From Mesorhizobium sp. J428 (GTDB lineage Bacteria > Pseudomonadota > Alphaproteobacteria > Rhizobiales > Rhizobiaceae), in the NCBI RefSeq assembly GCF_024699925.1, contig NZ_JAJOMX010000001.1, positions 3,386,001 through 3,450,000 of the forward strand: a stretch of DNA of 64,000 nucleotides. The letters run 5' to 3'. Shown here piece by piece: positions 27,228 to 39,096 of the stretch; positions within the stretch are counted from its first letter, which is position 1, and each line of letters begins with the position of its first letter. Below the pieces are notes generated by a model, which saw only the letters and a list, made by a program, of their open reading frames with translations, was not told the DNA's origin and ran no database searches. A program made the translations under genes and the position numbers.

Positions 27228-27438
27228 CTGGTCCCTCCAAAATGCGAGTTGAACAGGTCGCCTGCAATCCATCGGCGGCCCGATCGCGCGACCATAGCGG
27301 ATTCCGTTCCGGCAGACAGTGCAAAATTCGCCGCCTCGGCCGTCACCAAAGAGACCTTCCCGCGACTTACGTCGCCCTTGATCGCCCGGCGCAAGATGCG
27401 CCATGGTTCGGCCACGCCGGACAAGGAGGAACTCGGGC

Positions 27439-30400
27439 GTGCAAGGCTGGGTCATCGTCATCATCGCGATCGCCTACGTCACGCTGCTGTTCGGCGTGGC
27501 GAGCCTCGGCGACCGCCGCGCCGCCCGGCTCGGCTCGGGGCATTCGCGCCCGTATATCTATGCGGCGAGCCTGGCGATCTACTGCACGTCCTGGACCTTC
27601 TTCGGCTCGGTCGGTCTCGCCTCCGAGCGCGGGCTCGAATATCTGGCGATCTATATCGGTCCGGCCCTGGTCTTCCTGTTCGGCTTCCCGCTGCTGCGCC
27701 GGGTGATCCGTCTCGCCAAGACCGAGAAGATCACCTCCGTCGCCGACTTCCTCGCCGCCCGCTACGGCAAGAGCTTCGCCGTCGCCTCGATCGCCACCAT
27801 CATCGCCACCGTCGGCGCCATCCCCTACATCGCCCTCCAGCTCAAGGCGATCTCGGGTTCGGTCAGCCTGATGGTCGAGCACTACAACGGCGCGGCTCCG
27901 GCCCTCGATTTCTTCATCGGCGACGTGTCGCTCGCCGTCGCCTTCCTGCTCGCCGTCTTCGCCGTGCTGTTCGGCACGCGCCACGCCGACGCGACCGAGC
28001 ATCAGGACGGGCTCGTGCTCGCGGTAGCGGTGGAATCGATCGTCAAGCTGGCCGCCTTCCTGGTGATCGGCCTTGCGATCACCTTCTTCTTCCTCGGCGG
28101 TCTGGACGGTTTCATCGCGGCCACGTCGGCGAATGCGGAAGTGGCCCAGGCCGCGAACTACCAGACGTCGCCCTCCACCTGGATCGTGATGACCGTGCTG
28201 AGCGGCTTTGCGATCCTGCTCCTGCCGCGCCAGTTCTACGTCACCATCGTCGAGAGCCGCAGCGAGGGCGAGCTGCGCACGGCGACCTGGCTCTTCCCGC
28301 TCTACCTGGTGGTGATCAACCTGTTCGTCCTGCCGATCGCGTTTGCCGGCCTTACTCTCGTGGGCAATCAGACCTCGGCGGACCTCTATGTTCTGTCCGT
28401 GCCGCTGCTTGCCGGCCACGACCTGCTCGCGCTCGCCGCCTTCATCGGCGGCCTGTCGGCGGCGACCGCGATGGTGATCGTGGAGAGCGTCGCGCTCGCC
28501 ATCATGATCTCCAACGACCTGGTGATCCCGATCTTCGCCCGCGGCATGCTGCGCCCGACCGAGCGCCGGCGCGAAGACCTGTCGACGGTGATCCTCAACA
28601 TCCGCCGCGCCGCGATCTTCATCGTCCTGTTCGTGGCGTTCCTCTACTATCGCGAGGCGACGACCAACACGCGGTTGGCCTCGATTGGCCTGATGTCCTT
28701 CGCCGCCATCGCCCAGTTCGCGCCGGCTTTCGTGGGAGGTCTCGTCTGGCGCGGCGCCAATGCCCGCGGCGCTATCCTCGGCATGACGGCGGGCTTCGCC
28801 GTCTGGGCCTACACGCTGCTGATCCCGTCGCTGCTTCCGCCCGACACCGACTTCGTCGCGCACGGCCTGTTCGGCATCGCCGCGCTGCGGCCGCAGGCGC
28901 TCATCGGAACCGTCGCCGAGCCGCTGAACCATGGCGTTCTGTGGAGCCTCGCCATCAACACGCTCTTCTTCGTGCTAGGGTCGCTGTCGCGCGCCTCGAA
29001 GCCGCTGGAGCGCATCCAGGCCGCGCTCTTCGTGCCGCGCGACCAGAACCCGATGCCGAGTCTGCGCCGCTTCCGCACTGCGGTCACCGCCAACGACCTG
29101 CGCGAGACGATCTCACGCTATCTCGGCGTCGAGCGGACGGAGCGCTCGTTCGAGACCTTCGAGAAACAGTCGGGCGCGCGCATCGTCGGATCGGAGCCGG
29201 CGAACACGGCACTCATCCGCTATTCCGAGCAGTTGCTCACCAGCGCGGTCGGCTCGTCGTCGGCTCGGCTGATCCTGTCGCTGCTGTTCCAGCGCAACGA
29301 CAAGTCCTCGCGCGATGCCTTCCGCCTGCTGGACGACGCGTCGGAAGCGCTGCAGCAGAACCGCGACCTCTTGCAGATCGCGCTCGACCAGATGGCGCAG
29401 GGCATCACCGTGTTCGACCGCGATTTCCGGCTGACCTGCTGGAACCGCCAGTATCGCGTCCTGTTCGACCTGCCGGAGGAACTGGGGCAGGTGGGCGTCT
29501 CGCTCACCCATATCCTCGACCTCCTCGTGCAGCGCGGCGATCTGGTGCCGGGGGCGGAGACGACCATCCTCGACCGCCTGTCGACCTATGACCAGCCCTG
29601 GCAGCTGGAGCTCAGGACAAGTGGCCGGATCGTGGAGCTGCGTTCGAACCCGATGCCCGACGGTGGCATGGTGGCGACCTATGCGGACATTACCGCGCGG
29701 GTGCATGCCGACAAGGCGCTGAAGGTCGCCAACGAGTCGCTCGAACAGCGCGTCGCCAGCCGCACGGCGGAGCTGACCCGCGTCAACCGCGAACTGGCCG
29801 AGGCGCAGATGCTGGCCGAGGAGGCCAATCTCGGCAAGACCCGCTTCCTCGCGGCCGTCGGCCACGACATCCTCCAGCCGCTCAACGCGGCGAGGCTCTA
29901 CTGCGCCTCGCTGATCGAGCGCACGCGCAAGGGCTCGGAGCGGGAGGCGGCCGCCAACATCGATTCCGCCCTCGATTCCGTCGAGGCGATCCTGGGTGCC
30001 GTGCTCGACATTTCGAGGCTCGATGCGGGCGCGATGAAGCCGCAGGCGACCGTCTTCAGACTCGACGGCCTGCTGCGGCAGATCGGAACGGATTTCCAGC
30101 CTCTCGCGCGGGAAAAGAACCTCAGCCTGCGCATCGTGCCGTCCAGCATCGCGGTAATGACCGACCGCAACCTGTTCCGGCGCCTGCTGCAGAACCTAGT
30201 CTCCAACGCGATCAAATACACCCGCTCCGGCAGCGTGCTGGTCGGCGCGCGCCGCCGCGGCTCGCTGGTCGAGATCCAGGTGGTCGACACCGGCATCGGC
30301 ATTCCGTCGGACAAGCTGAACAGCGTATTCCAGGAGTTCCTTCGGCTGGATGAAGGCGCGAAGGAGGCACAGGGCCTTGGCCTCGGCCTGTCGATCGTCG

Positions 30401-30933
30401 ACCGCATTGCTCGCGTGTTGCGCCTGGAGTTGAGGCTTGGCTCGACCGAGAAGGGCACGATGTTCTCTGTGCTGCTGCCGATTTCGGCCGCGCAGGAACT
30501 CCCGCTTCCGGAACGTGGCCGGGTCGAGCGTCAGGGTGCCTTTTCCGTCGACGGCATGACCGTCTACTGCATCGACAATGACGAGCGGATCCTGGAAGGG
30601 ATGCGCCAGCTTCTTGAGGGCTGGGGATGCCGCGCGGTGCCGATCTCGGGCAGTGCCGCGCTCGACGCCATGGATGCGAAGGAATTGCCGCGGCCTGACA
30701 TCGTGTTCGCCGACTACCATCTCGACGACGAGACGGGCTTCGACCTGATTGCTGCCTTGCGACTACGCTTCGGCGAGGACGTGCCGGCGGTGCTCGTGAC
30801 GGCCGACCGGTCGGCGGATGTGCGCCAGAAGGCCGCGAACCTCGATATTCCGATCCTCAACAAGCCCGTGAAGCCGGCCGGCCTGCGCTCGATGCTCGCC
30901 CGCTATCAGCGCACGGCCGCGGCGGCGGAATAG
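27439..30933 (+). CDS. CrbS-like hybrid sensor kinase (SSS-STAC-PAS-HK-REC)
   Basis: 1164-aa polytopic sensor. Residues 1-510 form a sodium:solute symporter-like domain of about 13 helices. A STAC linker follows ([21 protein letters not shown], then [11 protein letters not shown]), then PAS ([20 protein letters not shown]), a coiled coil, HisKA with the acceptor His in [14 protein letters not shown] (about 809), HATPase ([28 protein letters not shown]) and a receiver with Asp in [12 protein letters not shown] (about 1092). This order is that of CrbS/NahK-like kinases, which with CrbR govern acetate use through acs. The start is GTG 27439, 8 nt after AAGGAGGA. The response regulator is the convergent gene 1 bp away. 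Confidence 0.88.
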   Translation: MQGWVIVIIAIAYVTLLFGVASLGDRRAARLGSGHSRPYIYAASLAIYCTSWTFFGSVGLASERGLEYLAIYIGPALVFLFGFPLLRRVIRLAKTEKITSVADFLAARYGKSFAVASIATIIATVGAIPYIALQLKAISGSVSLMVEHYNGAAPALDFFIGDVSLAVAFLLAVFAVLFGTRHADATEHQDGLVLAVAVESIVKLAAFLVIGLAITFFFLGGLDGFIAATSANAEVAQAANYQTSPSTWIVMTVLSGFAILLLPRQFYVTIVESRSEGELRTATWLFPLYLVVINLFVLPIAFAGLTLVGNQTSADLYVLSVPLLAGHDLLALAAFIGGLSAATAMVIVESVALAIMISNDLVIPIFARGMLRPTERRREDLSTVILNIRRAAIFIVLFVAFLYYREATTNTRLASIGLMSFAAIAQFAPAFVGGLVWRGANARGAILGMTAGFAVWAYTLLIPSLLPPDTDFVAHGLFGIAALRPQALIGTVAEPLNHGVLWSLAINTLFFVLGSLSRASKPLERIQAALFVPRDQNPMPSLRRFRTAVTANDLRETISRYLGVERTERSFETFEKQSGARIVGSEPANTALIRYSEQLLTSAVGSSSARLILSLLFQRNDKSSRDAFRLLDDASEALQQNRDLLQIALDQMAQGITVFDRDFRLTCWNRQYRVLFDLPEELGQVGVSLTHILDLLVQRGDLVPGAETTILDRLSTYDQPWQLELRTSGRIVELRSNPMPDGGMVATYADITARVHADKALKVANESLEQRVASRTAELTRVNRELAEAQMLAEEANLGKTRFLAAVGHDILQPLNAARLYCASLIERTRKGSEREAAANIDSALDSVEAILGAVLDISRLDAGAMKPQATVFRLDGLLRQIGTDFQPLAREKNLSLRIVPSSIAVMTDRNLFRRLLQNLVSNAIKYTRSGSVLVGARRRGSLVEIQVVDTGIGIPSDKLNSVFQEFLRLDEGAKEAQGLGLGLSIVDRIARVLRLELRLGSTEKGTMFSVLLPISAAQELPLPERGRVERQGAFSVDGMTVYCIDNDERILEGMRQLLEGWGCRAVPISGSAALDAMDAKELPRPDIVFADYHLDDETGFDLIAALRLRFGEDVPAVLVTADRSADVRQKAANLDIPILNKPVKPAGLRSMLARYQRTAAAAE

Positions 30934-30934
30934 G

Positions 30935-31591
30935 TCAGGCGGTCGGCAGCGGCTCCGAGCCGATCTTGGAGAGCTGGATCACGGCCTGCGTGCGGCTGTC
31001 GACGCCGAGCTTCTGCAGCACGGCCGAGACGTGCGCCTTGATCGTCGCCTCGGACACGCCAAGCTCATAGGCGATCTGTTTGTTGAGCAGGCCCTCTGCG
31101 AGCATCGACAAGACGCGCGACTGCTGCGGCGTCAGCGACTGCAGCCGCTGGATCAGGTCGGAAATCTCGGGATCCGCCTCGACGCCGAGGTCGATGTCCT
31201 CCGGCGACCAGATGCCGCCGGCGAGCACGGTCGAGATCGCGGTGCGGATATGTTCCATGCTGGACGACTTGGAGATGAAGCCGGACGCGCCGAGGCTGAG
31301 CGCGCGGCGGATCGTCTCCGGGTCGTCATGCGCCGACACGATGACGACCGGCACGCCGGCCTGAATGCCGCGCAGCGCGACGAGGCCGGACAGGCCGCTG
31401 ACGCCGGGCATGGCAAGGTCGAGCAGGATGAGGTCGAGATCGTCGTTGGCCGCCACGATTGCGCGCGCGGTCTCGAAGTCGCCCGCTTCAAGGATTTCCG
31501 GATCGCCGCCGATCCCGGCCAACGCCTGTTTCAGCGCGCCGCGAAACAGCGGATGATCGTCGGCGATCATGAACCTGACGCCTGTTGCCAC
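30935..31591 (-). CDS. NarL/FixJ-family response regulator (CrbR-like)
   Basis: 218-aa two-domain response regulator. The receiver has the acidic pocket (IADDHPLF), phosphoacceptor Asp in LILLDLAMPG, Thr/Ser switch in VIVSAHDD and Lys in FISKSSSMEHI. The C-terminal LuxR helix-turn-helix reads LTPQQSRVLSMLAEGLLNKQIAYELGVSEATIKAHVSAVLQKLGV. It faces the CrbS-like kinase tail to tail, strongly implying a cognate pair. The start is GTG 31591, behind GGGAGGAAC; a longer open frame begins at 31663. Confidence 0.88.
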   Translation of the reverse strand: MATGVRFMIADDHPLFRGALKQALAGIGGDPEILEAGDFETARAIVAANDDLDLILLDLAMPGVSGLSGLVALRGIQAGVPVVIVSAHDDPETIRRALSLGASGFISKSSSMEHIRTAISTVLAGGIWSPEDIDLGVEADPEISDLIQRLQSLTPQQSRVLSMLAEGLLNKQIAYELGVSEATIKAHVSAVLQKLGVDSRTQAVIQLSKIGSEPLPTA

Positions 31592-31714
31592 CCGTTCCTC
31601 CCGAATATCCGACGGTCTGTTGCCAACGGTATGAGTCAGGACTTTAGGGACTCGGCAAAGCATTTCAAGCGCCGCATCGCCGCGAGAGCCGGAGTTTTCC
31701 GGCGATTTCGATGT

Positions 31715-33304
31715 CTAGCCCCGATGTTCTTCGGCTATCCGCGACAATTCCTGCCAATGGCGGTACATCGCCTTCAGGATCGCATCGTCACGGTCAAAGG
31801 CGGAGCGGACGGTCGGATTGGGCATCCGCCGCCGTTCAGGCTGCCTCATGGCCCGGCAGGCAGTGGCAAGATCGGGATGGATGCCGGCCGCCGCTGCTCC
31901 GGCCATCGCCGTGCCGAGGAGCACGGCGTCTTCCGCCTCCGTCTCCACCACGTCCACGCCGGTCGCGTCCGCATAGAGCTCCATCAGAAGCGGATTGCGC
32001 GTGTGCCCGCCGGTGACGTGCAGGGATTCGATGCTGTAGCCGTACGCGTTCATGTGCTCGAGGATTTGTCGCACGCCGAGCGCGATCGCCACCGCCGTGC
32101 GCCAGTAGAGCCGGCACAGCCCGTCGAAGGAAGCGTCGAGCGTCAGGCCGCTGATCGCGCCGGTGGCATGCGGATCCGCGAAGGGCGATCGATTGCCGTG
32201 GAAGTCCGGCAGGACGTGCAGGTCTGCCGCCAGATGCGGCTCGCTCGTGCGCAGTTCGGCAATCCTGCCGATGATCCGCGCGTGCACCTGCGCATCGGGC
32301 TCGCCGCCCTTGCCGTGCAGCCGGATGATGTGGTCGAGCAGCGCGCCTGTCGCGGACTGGCCGCCCTCCGATTGCCAGAGCCCGGGCAGGGCGGTGCCGA
32401 AATAGGGCCCCCAGATGCCCGGCACCATGCGCGCATCGCCGGCAAACGCCATCACGCAACTCGACGTGCCGGCGATCAGCGCCAGGTGCCGGTCGGCAGC
32501 CTCGGAGGCATGCGCGCCGATCACGCCGAGCGAGCCGGCGAACGCGTCGATCATTCCGGGACCGACGAGGCAGGATGGCGACAGGCCGAGTTCATCGGCT
32601 GCCGCCGGCGTCACCTTGCCGATGGCTGTGCCGACTGCGCTGGCCTCGTCCGGCAGGCCACCGCGGGCGAGCATGTCGCCCAGGCCGACCCTGTCGAAGA
32701 AATCGCGCCGCCAACCACCGTCATGTGCCAGGTAGGTCCATTTCGTCGTCAGCGTGCATTGCGAGCGCGCCGTCGTTCCCGTCGCCTTCCAGGTGAGGAA
32801 GTCGGCGAGGTCGAAGAAATGACCGGCCGCCGCCCAGGTCGCCGACGCGTTCCGCTTCAGCCACATCAGCTTCGGCGTCTGCATTTCCGGCGACATCACC
32901 CCGCCGATATGGTTGAGCACCGGATGGCCGGTGGCGGTGCATTCGTCGGCCTCGGCGAGCGCACGGTGGTCGAGCCAGACGATCGTGTCCCACCCGCTCT
33001 CGCCGCCGGCCGACACGGAGAGCTGGCGCCCGTCCGCCCCGCGCACCACCAGCGAGCATGTCGCGTCGAAGGCGAGCGCGCAGATGTCGTCCGGCCCGGC
33101 CGCCGCTTTCGTCCTCGCAGACTGCACCGCGCGGCACACGGCACGCCAGATGTCCTCGGAATCATGCTCCGCCTGGTTTGCCGACGGACGGTTCATCGCG
33201 ATCGGCTGCTCGCCCCGGCCAAGCTGCCGGCCGGCCGCGTCGAAGATGCCGGCGCGGGCGCTGCCGGTTCCGACATCGACGGCGCAGATCAGGCCGCGCG
33301 CCAC
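31715..33304 (-). CDS. FGGY-family carbohydrate kinase (D-ribulokinase type)
   Basis: 529-aa sugar kinase with the actin-like fold. The N-terminal phosphate loop is CAVDVGTGSARAGIFDAAG. Downstream text includes ALAFDATCSLVV, TIVWLDHRA, LIAGTSSCVMAF, WGPYFGTALPGLWQSEGGQSATGAL and the adenosine-site LHVTGGHTRNPLLMELYADATG. The GPYFG-x3-PGLW pattern fits the pentulose-kinase group of human FGGY (D-ribulokinase) better than xylulokinase or glycerol kinase. It is the last gene of the polyol operon, 2 bp after the HAD gene, so it probably phosphorylates a ketose from polyol oxidation. Confidence 0.85.
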   Translation of the reverse strand: MARGLICAVDVGTGSARAGIFDAAGRQLGRGEQPIAMNRPSANQAEHDSEDIWRAVCRAVQSARTKAAAGPDDICALAFDATCSLVVRGADGRQLSVSAGGESGWDTIVWLDHRALAEADECTATGHPVLNHIGGVMSPEMQTPKLMWLKRNASATWAAAGHFFDLADFLTWKATGTTARSQCTLTTKWTYLAHDGGWRRDFFDRVGLGDMLARGGLPDEASAVGTAIGKVTPAAADELGLSPSCLVGPGMIDAFAGSLGVIGAHASEAADRHLALIAGTSSCVMAFAGDARMVPGIWGPYFGTALPGLWQSEGGQSATGALLDHIIRLHGKGGEPDAQVHARIIGRIAELRTSEPHLAADLHVLPDFHGNRSPFADPHATGAISGLTLDASFDGLCRLYWRTAVAIALGVRQILEHMNAYGYSIESLHVTGGHTRNPLLMELYADATGVDVVETEAEDAVLLGTAMAGAAAAGIHPDLATACRAMRQPERRRMPNPTVRSAFDRDDAILKAMYRHWQELSRIAEEHRG

Positions 33305-33306
33305 GG

Positions 33307-33987
33307 TCAGGTCGCCGGCGTGCCCGGAAGGATCAGGTCGGGAAGAAGGCGCATGTCGTCGAAGATCGCGTCCGGTGCGAGCGCCTCGACTGCTGCGCGG
33401 AGCCCGCTCGGCGCGGCATGTGTTCCTCCCGTAAAGGCGAGCACCCGCATCCCGGCGCTCTTGGCCGCCTGGATGCCGGCCGGACTGTCCTCGACTACGA
33501 CGCAGTCCCGCGGCTGCGCGCCCATCTCGCGCGCCGCATGCAGGAAGAGGTCGGGCGCCGGCTTGCCGTGCTTCACCATGGTGGAACTGTATATGTGCGG
33601 CTCAAGGCTTTCCAGTAGGCCCGTCAGCGACAATGAGAGTCGTATCCGTTCCGGCTTGGAGGAGGAGGCCACGCAGCGCGGCCCGGAAATGCGCGCCAGC
33701 GCGTCGGCGATGAACGGAATCGGCTTCAGGTCGCGGCGGAAGCGGTCGTTCAGCCGTCCGCGCAGCACATCCAGATGCGCGTCGGTGACTTGCAGCCCGA
33801 AATCCTCATGCATGATCGACACGATCGTCGCCATCGAGCGGCCGAGGAAGCGCGTATAGGCAAGGTCCGCGGCCAGCGGTGCGCCGAGCTCGACGAAATA
33901 GTTCGTCAGCACGTCGATCGAGAGCGGCTCGCTGTCGACCAGCACGCCGTCACAATCGAAGATGACAAGACCGGGGCGAACACTCAT
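33307..33987 (-). CDS. HAD-IA family sugar-phosphate phosphatase
   Basis: 226-aa haloacid-dehalogenase hydrolase. Motif I is VIFDCDGVLVDSE, motif II lies in CVASSSKPERI, motif III is HGKPAPDLFLHA and motif IV is VVEDSPAGIQAA. The GVLVDSE start and cap position resemble beta-phosphoglucomutase and 2-deoxyhexose-phosphate phosphatases. Within the polyol operon it could clear a sugar phosphate or repair a side product. Substrate unknown. Confidence 0.85.
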   Translation of the reverse strand: MSVRPGLVIFDCDGVLVDSEPLSIDVLTNYFVELGAPLAADLAYTRFLGRSMATIVSIMHEDFGLQVTDAHLDVLRGRLNDRFRRDLKPIPFIADALARISGPRCVASSSKPERIRLSLSLTGLLESLEPHIYSSTMVKHGKPAPDLFLHAAREMGAQPRDCVVVEDSPAGIQAAKSAGMRVLAFTGGTHAAPSGLRAAVEALAPDAIFDDMRLLPDLILPGTPAT

Positions 33988-34056
33988 GCAACCATCCGTC
34001 GCGACCGGGGCTGCCGCCTCCTTGACCCGGCCCGTTTCATTGCGGCACCGCCTTCT

Positions 34057-35529
34057 CTACGATCCGAGATAGCGGCGCAAGGTCGCCTCCGTGCCGTCGG
34101 TCCACAGATGGCGCAGCCATTCGGCGAAGCTTGCTCGAAAGGCGGGCGCTTCGCCGACGGCGCCGTAGACATCGTCCATCGACAGCCAGGCCGACGGCTC
34201 CGACCTCGCGGCGTGCGAGACCACCTGCAACCGGTCCCAGCCGGGATCGTTCGGCGCAATCTCGCGGCCGGAATCGCTGACGCCGTAGCAGTAGCGGCAC
34301 CAGAGTGCCGATTCGAGCGCGAGGCCCGACACGCCTTCGCCGCGCGCCAGCCGGTCCGCGATGCTCGGCACGATGAATTTCGGCTGGCGGTTCGACCCGT
34401 CGAGGCAGAGCCGCCGCACCGTGTCGCCGATCTTCGGATTGGCGAAGCGCTCCTCGATCAAGGCGTAGTAGTCGGTAAGACTGGTGTTTGGAACCGGCGG
34501 CAGCACGGGAATGATCTCCTCGTGCTCCACCTTGCGCAGGAAGCCCAGCACCAGCGGATGCGCCATTGCCTCATGCACGAACTCGATGTCCATCAGCCCG
34601 GCAGGGTAGGCGATCACCGCGTGGCCGCCGTTGAGGATGCGGATCTTCATGTGCTCGTAGGGCGTCACGTCCAGCACGAACTGGACGCCGACCTTCTCCA
34701 GCGCCGGGCGGCCGGCGGGGAAATTGTCCTCCAGCACCCATTGCCGGAAGGTCTCGCAGAACACCGGCCATTCGTCCTCTATGCCGAACTGATCGGCGGC
34801 GATGTGGCGCTCCCGCTCGCCGGTCGCGGGCGTGATCCGGTCCACCATCCCGTTAGGGAAGGCGATCTCGTTGCGGATCCAGCCGGCGAGCGTAGGGTCG
34901 GAGAGCTTCGCCAGCCCCACCACCGCGTTGCGCGTCACCACCCCGTTGTGGGGAATGTTGTCGCAGGACATGACGGTGAAGGGCTGGACGCCCCTTGCCC
35001 TACGGCGCTTCAGCCCGGCCACGATCAGGCCGAACACGGTCTTCGGCGAGCCCGGGCGCGCACCATCGGCGACGATCGCGGGATGGGCGGCGTTGAATGC
35101 CCCGGTCGCCGGGTCGATGAAATAGCCGCCCTCGGTGATGGTCAGCGAGACGATGCGGATCGCCGGATCCGCGAGCTTTTCAATGATCGCTGTGGCATCG
35201 CCGGGTTTCAGGTAGTCGACCATCGCGCCCGTCACCCGCGCCGACATCCGTGTCGCGTCCTGCTCGACGACGGTGGTCAGCCAGTCCTGCCGCTCGAATT
35301 TTTCCCGCGCGGCAGCGTCCGCGTCGAGCACGCCCGCGCCGACGATCGCCCAGTCGTGACCGGAGCCGAGATTGAACAGGTCGTCCAGATAGACCGCCTG
35401 GTGTGCACGGTGGAAGTTGCCGACGCCGAAATGCAGTATGCCGCCGGAGAGACGCGCGCGGTCATAGCGTGGCACGGCGACGTCCTTGGGCAACCTGTCG
35501 AGGTTCTGGGCTGTGAGCCTGGTCGGCAT
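34057..35529 (-). CDS. mtlK: Mannitol 2-dehydrogenase (long-chain polyol dehydrogenase)
   Basis: 490-aa NAD-dependent long-chain polyol dehydrogenase oxidising D-mannitol to fructose and often D-arabitol to xylulose. The cofactor text is ILHFGVGNFHRAHQAVYLDDLF. SCDNIPHNG and the catalytic Lys region TPYEHMKIRILNGGHAVIAYPAGL are family signatures. It lies 11 bp after smoS in the smoEFGKS-mtlK order known from Sinorhizobium and Rhodobacter. Confidence 0.93.
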   Translation of the reverse strand: MPTRLTAQNLDRLPKDVAVPRYDRARLSGGILHFGVGNFHRAHQAVYLDDLFNLGSGHDWAIVGAGVLDADAAAREKFERQDWLTTVVEQDATRMSARVTGAMVDYLKPGDATAIIEKLADPAIRIVSLTITEGGYFIDPATGAFNAAHPAIVADGARPGSPKTVFGLIVAGLKRRRARGVQPFTVMSCDNIPHNGVVTRNAVVGLAKLSDPTLAGWIRNEIAFPNGMVDRITPATGERERHIAADQFGIEDEWPVFCETFRQWVLEDNFPAGRPALEKVGVQFVLDVTPYEHMKIRILNGGHAVIAYPAGLMDIEFVHEAMAHPLVLGFLRKVEHEEIIPVLPPVPNTSLTDYYALIEERFANPKIGDTVRRLCLDGSNRQPKFIVPSIADRLARGEGVSGLALESALWCRYCYGVSDSGREIAPNDPGWDRLQVVSHAARSEPSAWLSMDDVYGAVGEAPAFRASFAEWLRHLWTDGTEATLRRYLGS

Positions 35530-35540
35530 TGTCGTGATCC

Positions 35541-36310
35541 TCAGCTCATCCAGTTGCCGCCGTCGACGTTGTAGGTCTGGGCGACAATGTAGTCGGCTTC
35601 CGCTGAAGCCAGGAAAACGGCCATGCCGGTGAGATCGGCGGCGGTGCCCATGCGCCCATAGGGCACGGCCTCGCCGACCAGCTTCTTCTTCTCGCCCGGC
35701 TTGCGGCCCTCATATTTCGCGAACAGCGAATCGACGTGGTCCCAGTGCTCGCCGTCGACCACACCCGGCGCGATGGCGTTGACGTTGATGCCGTGCCGAA
35801 TGAGGTCCAGCGCCGCCGACTGCGTCAGCGAGATCATCGCCGCCTTGGTAGCGCAATAGACGCCGACGAGCGCCTCGCCGCGCCGTCCGGCCTGGCTCGC
35901 CATGTTGATGATCCTGCCGCCGCGCCCCCGCGCGATCATCGATTTCGCTACGGCCTGCAGCATGAACAGCGCGCCCGCGACATTGACCGAGAACAGCCGG
36001 TCGTAGCTTTCGCGCGTGATGTCGACGATCGGCGCGAGGTCGAACAGCGCCGCGTTGTTTATGAGGATATCTACGCCGCCCGCGCGCGCCTCGACCGCCT
36101 TGACCGCCGCGTCGATCGAGTCCTGCCGCGTCACGTCGAGCGACACTGCATAGGCCTTCGGTCCGATCTCGGCGGCGGTTGCCGTCGCCGCATCGACATT
36201 GATGTCGCCGATCGCCACCGTCGCGCCCTCACGCACATAGGCCTCGGCGAAGGCGCGGCCGATGCCGCGCGCCGCTCCCGTGATCAGCGCGGACTTGCCT
36301 TCCAGACGCA

Positions 36311-36311
<1 letters not shown>
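35541..36311 (-). CDS. smoS: Sorbitol dehydrogenase, SDR family
   Basis: 256-aa short-chain dehydrogenase oxidising D-glucitol to fructose (also galactitol in relatives). TGAARGIGRAFAEAY is the NAD site and NNAALFDLAPI follows. The catalytic Ser is in INMASQAGRRGEAL and Tyr-x3-Lys in VYCATKAAM. The ending YIVAQTYNVDGGNWMS matches SmoS/PolS. Its start overlaps the stop of smoK by one base (TGATG), so the two are coupled. Confidence 0.93.
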
Positions 36312-37309
<998 letters not shown>

Positions 37310-37339
37310 TTCAGTCCCTCCCGGAATGTTGCGTGGGCG

Positions 37340-38166
37340 CTACTTCACGGCGCCGAATGTCAGGCCGCGCACGAGCTGCTTCTGGCTGAACCAGCCCATG
37401 ATCAGGATCGGCGCGATGGCGAGCGTTGAGGCGGCCGACAGCTTCGCCCAGAACAGTCCCTGCGGGCTGGAGAACGAGCTGATGAAGGCAGTGAGCGGCG
37501 CGGCCTCCGTCGTCGTCAGCCGGATCGTCCAGAACGCCTCGTTCCAGGCGAGGATGATGTTGAGCAGCATCGTCGAGGCGATGCCGGGCACTGCCATCGG
37601 CGTCAGCACGTGGACGATCTCGTTCCACAGTGAGGCGCCGTCCATCCGCGCCGCTTCCAGGATCTCGCCCGGAATCTCGCGGAAATAGGTGTAGAGCATC
37701 CACACCACGATCGGCAGGTTGATCATGGTCAGCATCACGGCAAGCCCGATGCGGGAATCGAGCAGGCCGAGGTCGCGGAAGATGATGTACATTGGGAACA
37801 GCACGGCCACCGCCGGCATCATCTTGGTCGACAGCATCCACATCAGCACGTCCTTGGTGCGCTTGGTTGGCGAGAACGCCATCGCCCAGGCGGCCGGGAT
37901 CGCGATCAGCAGCGCCAGAAGCGTCGAGCCGACCGACAGGATCACCGAATTCATGAACGGCTTGAAGTAGTTGTATGCTGGCCCTGAACCTCCGCATAGC
38001 TCTCGGTCGTGAAGGATGGGATGAGCTGGAAGCCGGCAATAGCCTCGGTCTCGGACTTGAACGAGGTGATGACGGTGTAGAGGATCGGGAAGAAGATGAT
38101 CAGCGCCACAATCCAGGCGGCGACCGTCGCTACGACCTTGTGCTGCGTGGTAACCCTGCGTGCCAT
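37340..38166 (-). CDS. smoG: Polyol ABC transporter permease, MalG type (frameshifted)
   Basis: About 275 aa after one correction. The first 60 residues (MARRVTTQHKVVATVAAW and ESYAEVQGQ) and the remainder (YNYFKPFMNSVILSVGS to LVRGLTFGAVK) lie in different frames that meet near 37975. A single lost base (CATTAC read as CATAC on the coding strand) explains it and gives GQHYNYFKPF. The EAA loop motif is EAARMDGASLWNEIVHVLTPMAVPG. Six membrane helices are seen. As deposited it would be truncated at about 71 residues, which would abolish the importer if real. Confidence 0.88.
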
Positions 38167-38178
38167 CGTCGTTCTCTC

Positions 38179-39051
38179 TCACTTGTCCAGGTTCTTGCCG
38201 ACCGCGCGCATGGCGAAGAAGGCGACGATGTTGGCGAGGATCACGGCGATGATGCCGCCGGCGGACGCCTGGCCGATTTTGAATTCCAGCGACGCCTTCT
38301 GGTAGACGAGGAAGGGCAGGTTGGTGGACGCATAGCCCGGCCCGCCGTTCGTCGTGACCAGGATCTCGGCATAGACCGCGAGCAGGAAGATCGTCTGGAT
38401 CAGGATTACCACCGTGATCGCCCGCGACATGTGTGGCAACGTCAGGTACCAGAACCGCGACAGCGCGCCGGCCCCATCCATCTCCGCCGCCTCCTTCTGC
38501 TCGCCGTCGAGCGACTGCAGCGAGGTCAAAAGGATCAGCGTCGCGAAGGGCAGCCACTGCCAGGCGACGATCATGATGATCGAGAACAGCGGATACTGTG
38601 CAAACCAGTCGACCGGCTGCAGGCCGAGGAAGCGGGCGAGGTCGGCCGAGACGCCATAGCCCGGGTGCAGGATCATGTTCTTCCACACCAGCGCCGCCAC
38701 CGGCGGCATGACGAAGAATGGCGAAATCACGAGGATGCGGACGAAGCCCTGGCCGAAGATCGGCTGGTCGAGCAAGAGCGCGAGCAGGATGCCGCCGACG
38801 ACAGTGATCAGCAGCACCGCGGCGACGATGATCAGCGTGTTGAGGATCGCGAAGAAGAAGGCCGGGTTGGAGTAGAACAGGGCGTAGTTGGCGAAGCCGA
38901 CGAAGCCGTCGCGCATCGGATTGAGCGGGTTGTACTGCTGGAACGACAGCCACAGCGTGATCGCCAGCGGCACGATCATCCAGATGAACAAAAGCACCAC
39001 CGACGGCGCCATCATCAGTCGGGCAAGCGTGCGGGTCTGTCGCGTGGCCAT
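38179..39051 (-). CDS. smoF: Polyol ABC transporter permease, MalF type
   Basis: 290-aa permease with six membrane helices. It begins with a short cytoplasmic RQTRTLARL segment, and the EAA loop reads EAAEMDGAGALSRFWYLTLPHMSRA. It pairs with SmoG to form the membrane channel. It is preceded by the intergenic palindromic element at 39097-39260, which separates it from the binding-protein gene. Confidence 0.92.
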   Translation of the reverse strand: MATRQTRTLARLMMAPSVVLLFIWMIVPLAITLWLSFQQYNPLNPMRDGFVGFANYALFYSNPAFFFAILNTLIIVAAVLLITVVGGILLALLLDQPIFGQGFVRILVISPFFVMPPVAALVWKNMILHPGYGVSADLARFLGLQPVDWFAQYPLFSIIMIVAWQWLPFATLILLTSLQSLDGEQKEAAEMDGAGALSRFWYLTLPHMSRAITVVILIQTIFLLAVYAEILVTTNGGPGYASTNLPFLVYQKASLEFKIGQASAGGIIAVILANIVAFFAMRAVGKNLDK

Positions 39052-39096
39052 GATGTTCCTCCAGTCGTCCGGATTCTCGAAGTCTGTCCCGAATCC

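Noticed and set aside
27249..29591. A 780-codon plus-strand open frame
   Set aside because: It is an alternative frame of the CrbS-like gene, rich in Arg/Ala and without domains; the 27439 frame has SSS, STAC, PAS and kinase motifs.
31031..33859. A 942-codon plus-strand open frame over the regulator, kinase and HAD genes
   Set aside because: It is a GC-rich antisense frame; the minus-strand genes carry complete family motifs and this frame has none.
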